Assembly: GCF_021365465.1 (NCBI RefSeq)
Contig: NZ_CP089932.1
Location: forward strand, 4,856,714 to 4,920,713
Source of the DNA: Erwinia tracheiphila
Lineage (GTDB): Bacteria; Pseudomonadota; Gammaproteobacteria; Enterobacterales; Enterobacteriaceae
Length of the DNA stretch: 64,000 nucleotides
Reading direction: 5' to 3'
The stretch's first letter is position 1; every line of letters begins with the position of its first letter. Positions 25,277-34,067 of this stretch are shown piece by piece. The translations under genes and the position numbers were made by a program. A model generated the notes under the pieces. The model was not told the origin of the DNA, made no database searches, and worked only from the letters and a program-made list of their open reading frames with translations.

Positions 25277-26757
25277 TGAAGGGGAAACTGCTCAGTCTCG
25301 AGTGGTCGCAGCAGCATGGAATATTGCTGGGCGAGCAGGATGGCACCCCGGCGCTGTTCTACCGCTCCGGTGTTGCCCCTCTGGCGCTGATGAGCGCGAT
25401 GCGCAGCATCGGGAGCGAAACGCCACTGCTGCATCTGGACGATGAGAGTTTCTCCAGCCGACTAATTAGCCGCTTTCAGCATAGCAGCTCTGGTGCCAGC
25501 GAAGTGATGGCCGAGCTGGGCAGCGAGCTGGATATGTATCAGCTGGCAGATGCCCTGCCGAACCACGAAGAGCTGATGAACGAAGACAGCGATGCGCCCA
25601 TCGTCCGGCTGATTAACGCCATTCTCAGCCAGGCGATCAAAGAACGCGCGTCGGACGTGCATATTGAGCCATTCGGGCTGCTCATCGCGGTGCGTTTTCG
25701 CATCGACGGCGTGCTGCACAAAATGCTGGAGCCCGAGCGGCGGCTGGCTTCTATGCTGGTTTCACGTATTAAGGTGATGTCCAAGCTGGACATCGCAGAA
25801 AAACGTATGCCGCAGGACGGGCGTATCAGCCTGCGCCTCGGCCATCAGGCTATCGATGTACGCGTCTCGGTGATCCCCTGTAGCCATGGTGAGCGGGTGG
25901 TCATGCGCCTGCTGGATAAAAATGTGGTGCCGCTATCACTTTCCCACCTGGGAATGTCAGAGGCGCTGTGCAAGCGGGTAATGATGCTTGCAAACCGTCC
26001 TAACGGCATCTTTCTGGTCACTGGCCCCACTGGATCCGGGAAAAGCACCACGCTGTACGCGGTCATCTCGGCGCTCAACCGCGCCGAGCGCAATATCATG
26101 ACCATCGAAGATCCAGTGGAGTACGACATCGCCGGCATATCCCAGACCCAGGTAAACCCGAAAGTTGAGATGACTTTTGCACACGGGCTGCGGGCCATCC
26201 TGCGCCAGGACCCTGACGTGATTCTGATTGGCGAAATTCGCGATCACGAAACGGCACAAATTGCGGTGCAGGCTTCCCTGACCGGCCACATGGTGCTTGC
26301 GACCCTGCACACTAACACCTCCGTGGGGGCAATCACCCGCCTGCAGGACATGGGGGTAGAGCCTTTTTTGCTATCCGGCTCGTTGAGCGGCGTGCTGGCT
26401 CAACGGCTGGTGAGGCGGTTGTGCAAGCACTGCCGCCGTCCGGTGACCCTGATCAAAGAAGAGTGCCAGTCGCTGGGTGTCCCTTGGCGCGACGGCCTCG
26501 CGGCGTGGGTGCCCGGCGGCTGTGAACACTGCCACCACTCGGGCTACCGGGGGCGCACCTCGCTGCATGAAATTCTGGTGCTCAATGGCACCATGCGCAG
26601 CAGGATCCATCAGAATGTCAACGAGGCGGAGCTGGTGGCCCTGAGCGACAATTTCATGTCGCTGCGCCTGGACGGCTTTGCCAAGATCCTGGTTGGCGTT
26701 ACCAGCGTTGAAGAGGTGCTGCGCGCCACCGGCGAGGTTGAAGGCAATGAGATATAG
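25276..26757 (+). CDS. gspE: GspE, type II secretion ATPase
   Basis: Cytoplasmic hexameric ATPase that powers pseudopilus assembly. The 493-residue protein has an N-terminal GspL-binding domain, then the RecA-like domain. Walker A is GPTGSGKST (about residues 250-258), the Asp box is around TIEDPVEY, Walker B is in DPDVILIGEIRD, and the His box is in ATLHTN. The tetracysteine zinc module is visible as CKHC (about 383-386) and CEHC (about 416-419). The start overlaps the gspD stop and the end overlaps gspF by 11 bases, so translation is coupled. Confidence 0.95.
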   Translation: MKGKLLSLEWSQQHGILLGEQDGTPALFYRSGVAPLALMSAMRSIGSETPLLHLDDESFSSRLISRFQHSSSGASEVMAELGSELDMYQLADALPNHEELMNEDSDAPIVRLINAILSQAIKERASDVHIEPFGLLIAVRFRIDGVLHKMLEPERRLASMLVSRIKVMSKLDIAEKRMPQDGRISLRLGHQAIDVRVSVIPCSHGERVVMRLLDKNVVPLSLSHLGMSEALCKRVMMLANRPNGIFLVTGPTGSGKSTTLYAVISALNRAERNIMTIEDPVEYDIAGISQTQVNPKVEMTFAHGLRAILRQDPDVILIGEIRDHETAQIAVQASLTGHMVLATLHTNTSVGAITRLQDMGVEPFLLSGSLSGVLAQRLVRRLCKHCRRPVTLIKEECQSLGVPWRDGLAAWVPGGCEHCHHSGYRGRTSLHEILVLNGTMRSRIHQNVNEAELVALSDNFMSLRLDGFAKILVGVTSVEEVLRATGEVEGNEI

Positions 26758-27946
26758 CTTTCTGGCCTCCGACTCGCAGGGGCAGGAGATCCGCGGCACC
26801 CTTGAGGCGAATTCAGAATCACACCTGCGCGACCTGCTGCGCGAGAAAAAAATGACCCTGCTTGCTGCCCGGCAGCGGGAAAACGCCACAGGCCTGCGCC
26901 GCCGCCAGCAGCGCATAAGCGATGCCGATCTGTCGCTTATGACCCGCCAGCTAGCGACCATGGTCGCCTCGTCGATGCCGCTGGACGAAGCGCTTCACGC
27001 AGTGGCCCATCAGTCGGAAAAGCCCGCCGTGGCCCGCGTGGTCCAGCAGTTACGGGAAATGGTCGTATCCGGCCTGAGCTTCGAGCAGGCGCTTCTCAGC
27101 TTTCCCCACACCTTCGAGCGATTTTACTGCGCAATGGTAGCAGCCGGAGAAGCCAGCGGCTATCTCAACGTGGTTCTGCTGCGTCTTGCCCAGTACATCG
27201 AAAAGCGCCAGATCATGAAGAATAAACTGGTGCAGGTGCTTCTCTACCCTGCGTTGCTGACGCTGGTGACTATCGGCGTCGTGACCATTCTGCTCACCTC
27301 GGTGGTGCCGCAGGTAATGAGCCAGTTTATCCAGATGAAAGTTGAGCTGCCGTGGACTACCCGCCTGCTGCTGACCCTCAGCGACTCAATTCGCGACTTC
27401 GGTGTGCCGGTGGTGGCGGTTCTGATGGGCGGTCTGATGGCCTGGCGCTGGTCGCTGCGCAAGCCGGAAAATATGCTGTGCTTTCACCGGCGGATGCTCA
27501 GGATTCCCATCGCTGGTCGGCTGGCGCGGGAGATTAATGCTGCGCGCTACGCCAAAACGCTCTGCATTCTTACCGCCAGCGCCGTGCCGCTGCTGGAGTC
27601 GATGCGCATCGCCGCCCGAGTGCTGGCCAACAGCTATGCCCGCCAGCAGTTGACCGACGCCTGTGAGCAGGTATACGAAGGCAAAAGCCTGCACCAAGCG
27701 CTGTCCGCCACTCGTCTGTTTTCACCGATGATGAACCACATGATCGCCGCCGGCGAGCGCAGCGGCGAGCTGAACCAGATGCTGGAGCACGCCGCCGATC
27801 TGCAGGACGAGATCCTCAACCACAGGCTGACGTTGTCGCTGGGCATTTTTGAACAGGCGCTGATCATCGTGATGGCCTCGGCAGTGCTGTTCATCATCAT
27901 GTCGATTCTGCAACCGATTCTTAAACTCAATACTATGGTAGGATAA
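26747..27946 (+). CDS. gspF: GspF, inner-membrane platform protein of type II secretion
   Basis: The 399-residue polytopic protein starts at ATG 26747 (MRYSFLASDSQGQEI), inside the end of gspE. It has two repeated cytoplasmic helical domains (LMTRQLATMVASSMPLDEAL and TLCILTASAVPLLESM) and three membrane segments near residues 170-190, 215-235 and 370-390. GspF anchors the ATPase and drives pseudopilus assembly. Length and architecture match the family. The longer frame that begins at 26678 is unlikely because it lies within gspE. Confidence 0.93.
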   Translation: MRYSFLASDSQGQEIRGTLEANSESHLRDLLREKKMTLLAARQRENATGLRRRQQRISDADLSLMTRQLATMVASSMPLDEALHAVAHQSEKPAVARVVQQLREMVVSGLSFEQALLSFPHTFERFYCAMVAAGEASGYLNVVLLRLAQYIEKRQIMKNKLVQVLLYPALLTLVTIGVVTILLTSVVPQVMSQFIQMKVELPWTTRLLLTLSDSIRDFGVPVVAVLMGGLMAWRWSLRKPENMLCFHRRMLRIPIAGRLAREINAARYAKTLCILTASAVPLLESMRIAARVLANSYARQQLTDACEQVYEGKSLHQALSATRLFSPMMNHMIAAGERSGELNQMLEHAADLQDEILNHRLTLSLGIFEQALIIVMASAVLFIIMSILQPILKLNTMVG

Positions 27947-27968
27947 CAACCTAACAGGAGTACTCTGT

Positions 27969-28412
27969 ATGGCACATTCGCGCTATCTGCGTCGTGGACA
28001 AAAAGGTTTCACACTGCTCGAAGTGATGGTAGTCATTGTGATTATAGGGCTGATGGCAATGCTGGTTATTCCCAACATTATGGGCAGCAAGGCCAAAGCC
28101 GACCAGCAGAAGGCGAAAGCCGATATCAGTATGCTCGAGAGTTCGCTGGAGATGTACCATCTCGATAACAATCGCTACCCCACCACCGAGCAGGGGCTGC
28201 AGGCGCTGGTGAAAAAGCCGGTAGACGATCCACTCCCGGCCCATTATGACGACGGTGGCTATATCAAGCACCTGCCCAAAGATCCGTGGGGCCACGATTA
28301 CCAGTTGCTGAACCCGGGCAAGCACGGCAGCATCGACGTTTACTCCATTGGGTCGGACGGTAAAGAAGATACCGAAGATGATATCGGCAACTGGGCCGCG
28401 GAGTCACCCTAG
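27969..28412 (+). CDS. gspG: GspG, major pseudopilin
   Basis: Main subunit of the type II pseudopilus. The 147-residue precursor has a short basic leader and the prepilin cleavage/methylation site G-FTLLEVMVVIVIIG, cut between Gly and Phe by GspO. A hydrophobic helix and a globular domain follow, with the family GWGHDY-like segment (PWGHDYQLLNPGKHG) and the calcium-loop region DIYSIGSDG-type (here DVYSIGSDGKEDTEDD). A ribosome site AGGAG precedes the ATG. gspI follows after one base; a gspH would be expected there. Confidence 0.95.
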   Translation: MAHSRYLRRGQKGFTLLEVMVVIVIIGLMAMLVIPNIMGSKAKADQQKAKADISMLESSLEMYHLDNNRYPTTEQGLQALVKKPVDDPLPAHYDDGGYIKHLPKDPWGHDYQLLNPGKHGSIDVYSIGSDGKEDTEDDIGNWAAESP

Positions 28413-28413
28413 G

Positions 28414-28809
28414 GTGACGGAATGTTCAGCCACGACAGCGACGCTGGCCTCCGGTCAGCGCGGCATTGTGCTGCTTGAGATTCTGGTGGCGCTGGTGATC
28501 CTCGCGGTCACCGGCAGTGAGGTGATTTTCTTTGCTGCCCAGCAACTTACCCTTATAAGCCAGCTTAAAGCGACATTGTACGCGGGCTGGGTGGCGGATA
28601 ACCAGCTGGTGCAGCTGCATCTCTCCCCCGGCCCTCGGACCCGCGAGTGGGTTCAGGGCGAAAACCTGATGGGCGGCCGCAGCTGGCGCTGGCGCTACCG
28701 CTACGCCGACAGCTCCGTGCGCGGCGTGGACACGCTGGAAATTGAGGTTTTTCGCCCCGGTGATCGCAGTTCGCTGGTCTCTGTCAACACGCTGGTAGTG
28801 GCACAATGA
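28414..28809 (+). CDS. gspI: GspI, minor pseudopilin
   Basis: The start is placed at GTG 28414, one base after the gspG stop, because the frame upstream of it is gspG. The 131-residue precursor carries an unusually long leader before the cleavage site G-IVLLEILVALVILAV, with the conserved Glu at position +5. GspI nucleates the pseudopilus tip together with GspJ and GspK. The stop overlaps the gspJ start by four bases (ATGA). No gspH lies between gspG and this gene. Confidence 0.85.
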   Translation: MTECSATTATLASGQRGIVLLEILVALVILAVTGSEVIFFAAQQLTLISQLKATLYAGWVADNQLVQLHLSPGPRTREWVQGENLMGGRSWRWRYRYADSSVRGVDTLEIEVFRPGDRSSLVSVNTLVVAQ

Positions 28810-29357
28810 ACCGCCAGCGCGGCTTTACCCTGCTGGAGATGCTCCTCGGCATGACACTTATCGCCATTGTCTCCCTCAGCGCCTGGTATTTGTTGGCCGG
28901 CATGAGCCGCAGCCAGCAGATGATGCTATCGAAGGGGGGAAAGCTCAAGGCCATTAACCGAGTGTTCAACATCCTGTCGGACGACTTCTCCCACGCGGTG
29001 ATGCGCACCAGGGCAAAAGCAGGCGCGACGGATCTTCAGCTGCAAACCGGCGATGTTTCACTGGTTCGCCTGCTGCGCAAAGAGCCGCGCAGCGCAGGAG
29101 TACAGCTGGAGCAGGTGGAGTGGTATCTTCAAAACAACACCCTCTATCGCCGGAGCTGGCTGCTGGCACCAGGCGTGCAGGTCATTAACCAGCGCCAGCT
29201 CGCCGGCGTCAGCGTATTTCACCTGCGCTTTTACCAACAGGGGCTGTGGCAACCTCAGCTGTTAAGTGGCGATACGCTACCGCAGGCGGTTGAAATCACC
29301 CTGGCGGTGAACGGGCTGGGCGAAGTACAGCGGCTGACGCTGATGGGAGAACAGTAG
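28806..29357 (+). CDS. gspJ: GspJ, minor pseudopilin
   Basis: The 183-residue precursor starts MNRQRG-FTLLEMLLGMTLIAIVSL. It has a classic short leader and +5 Glu for processing by the prepilin peptidase. The globular domain has the GspJ pattern (VEWYLQNNTLYRRSW). It forms the pseudopilus tip with GspI and GspK. The start overlaps the gspI stop, and its final base is shared with the GTG start of gspK. Confidence 0.92.
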   Translation: MNRQRGFTLLEMLLGMTLIAIVSLSAWYLLAGMSRSQQMMLSKGGKLKAINRVFNILSDDFSHAVMRTRAKAGATDLQLQTGDVSLVRLLRKEPRSAGVQLEQVEWYLQNNTLYRRSWLLAPGVQVINQRQLAGVSVFHLRFYQQGLWQPQLLSGDTLPQAVEITLAVNGLGEVQRLTLMGEQ

Positions 29358-30256
29358 TGCGCCCGTCCGCCCCTGCTGGCGAGCGCGGCATGATTTTGCT
29401 GATGGTCCTGCTGGTCATCAGCCTGATCATGGTGATGATCGCCAGCCTTTCCCGCACAGGACAAACCACGCGCCAGAGCGTGAGCAGCGCACAGCAACGG
29501 CTGCAGGCCAAATGGCAGCTGCTGGGGGCGGAAGCGGCGGTGGCCGCCGAGCTCCAGCTCCAGCTGGACGGCAACGGCGGTATTCTGCCCGACGCCGCCA
29601 GCTGGCTGCGGTCGCGCTCGGTGCGGGTAAGCGGCGGCGATGTGCGCTACGTCCTGCGCGATCTCGGCGCATGCTTCAATCTCAACTGGCTGCTGGCAAG
29701 CGTAAAAAAAGGACAGGAAGGCAACCAAGATATACTGATGCCAGACGCCTGGTTTCAGCAGTTGCTCGTGCGCATCGGCGCTGGCCAAAGCCTCAGCGTT
29801 CAGAGGCTGCGGGACATGTTGCAGGGATATTTGTTTCGCGATGATAGCCAGCTGCTGGCAGTTGCCGTGATCCCCCCGGCCCCCTGGCAGCGTCTGTTGG
29901 GGCAGATTTGTGTCGTCAGCGGGCTCGCCGAGAACCCGAAGCTGAACGTCAACGGCCTGACATCCGATCAGTTGCCGCTGCTGCAGGCGGCGCTTAAAAA
30001 GCCGGTAGACGATGGGCGACTGCGACAGCTGCTGGCCAGCCGTCCCGATAAGGGCTGGAAAGATCAGAAAGAGATCCCGGTGGCCCTGCTTGATGGTCTG
30101 CCGATCACGGCGCTGTTTCGCTACAGCAGCAATGATTACCAGCTTTCGCTGGAGAGCGCAGCGCCGGGCGGCAACTGGATTTTGCGCACGTACCTTCATT
30201 ATGAGAAACAAAAAATGCACGTAGTTTATCGTCAGTTTGATGACAACACAGAATGA
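29357..30256 (+). CDS. gspK: GspK, minor pseudopilin at the tip
   Basis: The 299-residue protein begins with a GTG and reads MRPSAPAGERG-MILLMVLLVISLIM. As in other GspK proteins the +5 Glu is not present. The large alpha domain inserted in the pseudopilin fold accounts for the length and includes DLGACFNLNWLLAS and NPKLNVNGLTSDQLPLL. GspK caps the tip. It overlaps gspL by four bases. Confidence 0.9.
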   Translation: MRPSAPAGERGMILLMVLLVISLIMVMIASLSRTGQTTRQSVSSAQQRLQAKWQLLGAEAAVAAELQLQLDGNGGILPDAASWLRSRSVRVSGGDVRYVLRDLGACFNLNWLLASVKKGQEGNQDILMPDAWFQQLLVRIGAGQSLSVQRLRDMLQGYLFRDDSQLLAVAVIPPAPWQRLLGQICVVSGLAENPKLNVNGLTSDQLPLLQAALKKPVDDGRLRQLLASRPDKGWKDQKEIPVALLDGLPITALFRYSSNDYQLSLESAAPGGNWILRTYLHYEKQKMHVVYRQFDDNTE

Positions 30257-31452
30257 AGATGCGCTTTCTGCTAGCTCGTCCGCCGGGCAGACGCCTCTTT
30301 TTACGCCTGCCGCTGACGGACGACGGCCCGATGGCGTGGTGGTGTGGTGATCCTCAGACGCCGCACGAGGCGCAGTCCGGCGAACTGTCCAGTGCCGCTG
30401 CGCTGAATGAACTGCCGGATAGCATGCGTTCGCTTCCTGCCGTGCTGTGGCTGCCTGCCGAACAGTGCGTACTGGAGCCGGTAACCTTCAGCGGTAAATC
30501 GCGGCTGCGCCCGGCGCAGCTGGCACAGCTGCTGGGTGAAAGCCTCGGCGAAGATTTGGATGGCTGGCTATGGTGGCGCCTACCGACAAAAGCATCCCGG
30601 CTGCTGCTGCTGGGGTGTCCTGCTGCGTGGCTGAACGAGGTGCTGAACGCGATAAACGCCTGCGGCCTGCACATCGTGCAGCTGCTGCCGGAGCTGGCTG
30701 CCCTGCCTGACGACGACGCGGTGATAACCTTCGCCGGCGGCCGCTGGTTGTACCGTGAGCGCGACGGGCTGGGAGCTTGGCTGCATCCGAGCTGGGTGGC
30801 CAACATCTTGCCTCAGTGGCGCGATCCTGCCCAGCTGACGCTGTACGGCCCGGCACCGATAGCTGGTGTCAGCTGGGCGGCTCAACATGACGACTGCGGG
30901 GAGGCGTTGCTCGCACGCCGCAGCGCAGACTGCGCCATAAACCTGCTTTCGCAGCTGCCTACATCGCTGCAGCCCCGCAGCCGCACGCGCTACTGGCCTT
31001 GGACCGTTGGGCTGGCCGCAGCAGCAATGGTGCTGGCCTTGGGCGCAACGCTTACGTCTGCCCTGCACCTGCACCTGCAGGCTAGCCAGGACAAGCAGAA
31101 GATAAGCGCGCTATATAAGCACTGGTTACCACAGGACAAGCGCGAAGACACAGACGAAGTGGATCGCCTCCGGCGCTATCGGCGCAGCTTTATACAGCAG
31201 TTCGGTAGCATCAATTTCTTCAACGCCTTCTGCCAGTACGTCCAGTTTCAGAGACAGTGGCAAGCTCCCAAAGTGCAGAAGCTGGCATTTGACGATAAGC
31301 GCGCACTGGTCGTGGAAGTGAACCTGAGCGAAGCCGACGCGAAGCGCGCCGCAGAGCAGGCGAAGCAGGCGAACATTGCTGTAAAATTCGGAGCGGCGGC
31401 GCAGGGAAGAATTACCGTCACTTTTACGCTGCGGGGGCCAAATGATAATTGA
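30253..31452 (+). CDS. gspL: GspL, inner-membrane protein linking ATPase and pseudopilus
   Basis: The 399-residue protein has an N-terminal cytoplasmic domain of actin-like fold (about residues 1-250) that recruits GspE. A single membrane segment follows (about 256-275, TVGLAAAAMVLALGATLTSAL), then a periplasmic ferredoxin-like domain at the C-terminus. It partners with GspM, encoded next with an 11-base overlap. The sequence is more divergent than that of GspD/E/F, as usual. Confidence 0.85.
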   Translation: MKMRFLLARPPGRRLFLRLPLTDDGPMAWWCGDPQTPHEAQSGELSSAAALNELPDSMRSLPAVLWLPAEQCVLEPVTFSGKSRLRPAQLAQLLGESLGEDLDGWLWWRLPTKASRLLLLGCPAAWLNEVLNAINACGLHIVQLLPELAALPDDDAVITFAGGRWLYRERDGLGAWLHPSWVANILPQWRDPAQLTLYGPAPIAGVSWAAQHDDCGEALLARRSADCAINLLSQLPTSLQPRSRTRYWPWTVGLAAAAMVLALGATLTSALHLHLQASQDKQKISALYKHWLPQDKREDTDEVDRLRRYRRSFIQQFGSINFFNAFCQYVQFQRQWQAPKVQKLAFDDKRALVVEVNLSEADAKRAAEQAKQANIAVKFGAAAQGRITVTFTLRGPNDN

Positions 31453-31888
31453 TCTACACCGCTGGCGCACGCCGCTTATCGTCCTCTGCGTCTTTATCGT
31501 GCTGCAGGGCGCGGCCTTCTGGCTACTCGCCACCGTCAGCGGCGATGCACAGATCGCCCGCTGCCAGCTGGCGTGGATGCAAAAGCAGCAGGATGTTGTG
31601 AACTGGATAAACCACAAGCCCGACAGCGTCGCTTTTAGCATGCCGCTGGTCGAGGCGGTCACGGAGAGCGCCAGTTCGGCAGGGATTGCGCTGCCGTCGC
31701 CGGTTAGCGGCGGCGAGACGGTGCAAATTACCCTCACCAGTGTCGAGTTTAACCGGCTGATTTTGTGGTTGCAGCAGCTGCAGCAGACCTATGGCACGAA
31801 GGTGCTGGAGCTGGAGTTGACCTCGGCCGCCGTTGGCGAAGTCAACGTGCCCCGGCTGGTTCTGGGGCGTCCGCCCCGGGTGCAGTAG
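31442..31888 (+). CDS. gspM: GspM, inner-membrane partner of GspL
   Basis: The 148-residue protein has a membrane segment near the N-terminus (TPLIVLCVFIVLQGAAFWLL) and a periplasmic ferredoxin-like domain. The C-terminal SVEFNRLILWLQQLQQTYG segment is typical of GspM. It stabilises GspL and is slightly shorter than most family members. gspN, which often follows in other operons, is absent, and the prepilin peptidase gene starts at the next base. Confidence 0.85.
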   Translation: MIIDLHRWRTPLIVLCVFIVLQGAAFWLLATVSGDAQIARCQLAWMQKQQDVVNWINHKPDSVAFSMPLVEAVTESASSAGIALPSPVSGGETVQITLTSVEFNRLILWLQQLQQTYGTKVLELELTSAAVGEVNVPRLVLGRPPRVQ

Positions 31889-32659
31889 ATGCCTGTGCCT
31901 ACAATGAGCTGGTTTATCCTGTCGCTGCTGATCGGCCTGTGCCTCGGCAGCATCATGAACATGGTGGTCTACCGACTACCCGCCATGCTGCACGCAGCAC
32001 CGGCGCTTAATTTATTCTGGCCGCCTTCTCACTGTCCGCGCTGCGACCACAGGATTCGCTGGTATGACAATATTCCGATGTTTAGCTGGCTGGCGTTACG
32101 CGGACGCTGCCGCAGCTGCCGTGCGCCCATCGGCCGACGCTACCTCTTGCTGGAGTTGAGCCTGGGGGGGTGGGGAGTGCTCTGCGCGTGGTGGCTGCCG
32201 CCGGGTCTCAGCTGGGCGGCTTTTATGATGTACGGCGCGTTGCTGATGGCGATGGCGTGGATTGATTATCTGCATCGGCTGCTGCCCGATCTGCTGACTC
32301 AGTCGCTGCTGTGGATGGGGCTGCTGTGGCACCTGGTTGACGATCGGGTACTGCTGGAGGATGCTGTGGTGGGCGCGATTGCTGGCTACCTGACCCTGGC
32401 TCTGATCTACTGGCTGGGCCGCTGGCGCTATGGTTTTGAGGTCATGGGCCAGGGCGACATGAAGTGTCTGGCCGCGCTTGGTGCCTGGCTCGGCTGGCAG
32501 GCGCTGCCCTCGGTGCTCCTGCTAGCTTCTCTGTTTACGCTGGCTCTGGCGTTGTGGCACATTGTCCGCAAGCGCGCACACAGGGGCAGTGAGTTTCCGT
32601 TCGGTCCCGGCCTGGCACTTGCGGGGCTGGTGTTTCTCTATTATCCCGTCCAGCTGTAA
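31889..32659 (+). CDS. gspO: GspO, prepilin peptidase/methyltransferase
   Basis: Polytopic aspartic protease that cleaves and N-methylates GspG/I/J/K precursors. The 256-residue protein has two zinc-type Cys pairs in the cytoplasmic loop (CPRC at about residue 49 and CRSC at about 73). The catalytic Asp residues are in WIDYLHRLLPD (about 125) and the GQGDMK motif (about 189). About eight membrane segments are visible. The start is directly after the gspM stop. It is the last assembly-machinery gene of the operon. Confidence 0.93.
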   Translation: MPVPTMSWFILSLLIGLCLGSIMNMVVYRLPAMLHAAPALNLFWPPSHCPRCDHRIRWYDNIPMFSWLALRGRCRSCRAPIGRRYLLLELSLGGWGVLCAWWLPPGLSWAAFMMYGALLMAMAWIDYLHRLLPDLLTQSLLWMGLLWHLVDDRVLLEDAVVGAIAGYLTLALIYWLGRWRYGFEVMGQGDMKCLAALGAWLGWQALPSVLLLASLFTLALALWHIVRKRAHRGSEFPFGPGLALAGLVFLYYPVQL

Positions 32660-32692
32660 TGGTCCGGGACTCACAGTTCATAAGATGAGAGT

Positions 32693-33088
32693 GTGGCACG
32701 ACCTATGTATTGGAAAATAGTTACCGCAATTGGCCTCTCCGCCGCGCTGCTGGGATGCGGCAGCCACCAGTCACCCAAAGCCAGCATGCGCAAGGTGCCA
32801 CTGCCCTCCGAGCAGCTGGAGCAGCTGGCGTCGACCATTTCCGGCGCAACCTACCTGAAAAACTACTGCAACCGCAGCGATCTGGGGGAGAACAAAGATA
32901 TCTTTAACGCCGTGGTCAGCCTTGCCCAGCGCAAGGGATGGGACGTGGCGCACCTCAATCAGTCGCAACTGACCGAACGCAGCGAGTCTTTTTATGGAAA
33001 TCTGGTCAGCAATCGCGACATAACGGAAAACTGTACTCAGCTTAATCGCGCACTGGCCGGCATTTTGCACAGTGCCTACCCCCGCTAG
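32693..33088 (+). CDS. OutS/PulS-like pilotin lipoprotein
   Basis: The 131-residue lipoprotein begins at GTG 32693 (ATG 32705 is an alternative), with a lipobox ALLGC at about residues 19-23. The mature part is helical with conserved-looking Cys residues (YLKNYCNRSDL and NCTQLNRAL) that could form a disulfide, as in PulS/OutS-type pilotins. Such proteins bind the C-terminal S domain of GspD and carry it to the outer membrane via the Lol pathway. Its position just behind gspO supports the role. Assignment is by pattern rather than strong sequence recall. Confidence 0.7.
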   Translation: MARPMYWKIVTAIGLSAALLGCGSHQSPKASMRKVPLPSEQLEQLASTISGATYLKNYCNRSDLGENKDIFNAVVSLAQRKGWDVAHLNQSQLTERSESFYGNLVSNRDITENCTQLNRALAGILHSAYPR

Positions 33089-33120
33089 CCGCTGCTGAAC
33101 CCGCAGCACCACAGGTCGGA

Positions 33121-33330
33121 CGCCCATGGGTTGAGCATCGTAAGATCATCAATGGCATGTTCTGGGTGCTGTGATCCGGGGCTCCATGGCGCGATTTGTC
33201 TGAGAGATACGTGCCGTGGAAGACCGTTTACAAGCGCTTTAATCGGTGGTTTAAAACAGGTGTCATTAACATTATTTTCAACAGGTTACTCTCATCACTT
33301 GATGCGCATGGCTGGTTGGCTGGTCTGTCA
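33121..33330 (+). pseudogene. IS5-family transposase N-terminal fragment
   Basis: The reading EHRKIINGMFWVL, a stop, SGAPWRDLSERYVPWKTVYKRF and NIIFNRLLSSLD matches the N-terminal domain of IS5-family (IS427-like) transposases. It contains a stop (TGA where Cys is expected) and lacks the DDE domain. No terminal repeats were placed. Confidence 0.65.
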
Positions 33331-33530
33331 CAGTACTGGATGGTAGTAATAGGGGTCAGTTTGGATATAGAGAATTATTGTCCGGTAAGCCTGTTTTTTG
33401 AATAGGCTTACCTATAGCAATGGGGTACACCTTGACGCCATAACCAAAACGTGACGGCACACGATGAATGACATTAACTTATATGCGATAGGATAAATGC
33501 AAGAACCTAAATGCGATAACATGGTGAAAA
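33331..33530. other. short gap without a recognised gene
   Basis: The sequence between the IS5-family fragment and the recombinase relic contains no supported coding region. Confidence 0.35.
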
Positions 33531-34054
33531 AATGTTCATCAGGGCTTGTTTAAGGGCATCGATGGAAGATCAGTTCGCTGATCGGGCAAAAGAGATGCTG
33601 GAGCAGTTCGTTCAGGAGCGGGGGGCATAAAATCGCCAGTTACTACCGGGAGAATACCAGTGGTACAAAACTTGACCGCCCGGAACTGGGCCGCTTAGTG
33701 ATGGACAGTCACCGCAATGATATTTTACTGGTCGAGCAGATAGACCGCCTGGATGTTCCCACCTCATGGCAGGCGCTGTCAGATAAAGACCCTTCGCAGG
33801 CCGACCCGATTACCCGCGCAGTGATAACTGCCATTAATAACATGCTTATCGATCTGATGGCCGCGATGTTGCATAAGGACTGGCTGAACCGCCGCCAGCG
33901 CCAGAAGCAGGGAATTGAACGGGTTCATACGCTGGGCAAATACCGGGGGAAACAGGCCGATCTGGAACGGCACCAGAAAGTCCTGTATTACTGCCAGGTT
34001 AAACTTGGGTATATAAAATCTCATTTTAGTGATAATTCATTTTTTATAATTTAA
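33531..34054 (+). pseudogene. serine recombinase (resolvase/invertase) gene, frameshifted
   Basis: ATG 33531 reads MFIRACLRASMEDQFADRAKE. The Ser in LRAS-x-x-DQ is the expected catalytic nucleophile. After about 32 codons the frame breaks at 33627, and the protein continues in another frame as KIASYYREN, LDRPELGRLVMD, ILLVEQIDRLD. It then has a shortened middle, followed by DLMAAMLHKDWLNRRQRQKQGI, the helix leading to the DNA-binding domain. The C-terminal HTH is abnormal or lost. Such recombinases act in prophage or island inversion and excision. Confidence 0.75.
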
Positions 34055-34067
34055 AAGAGTAAAAAGA

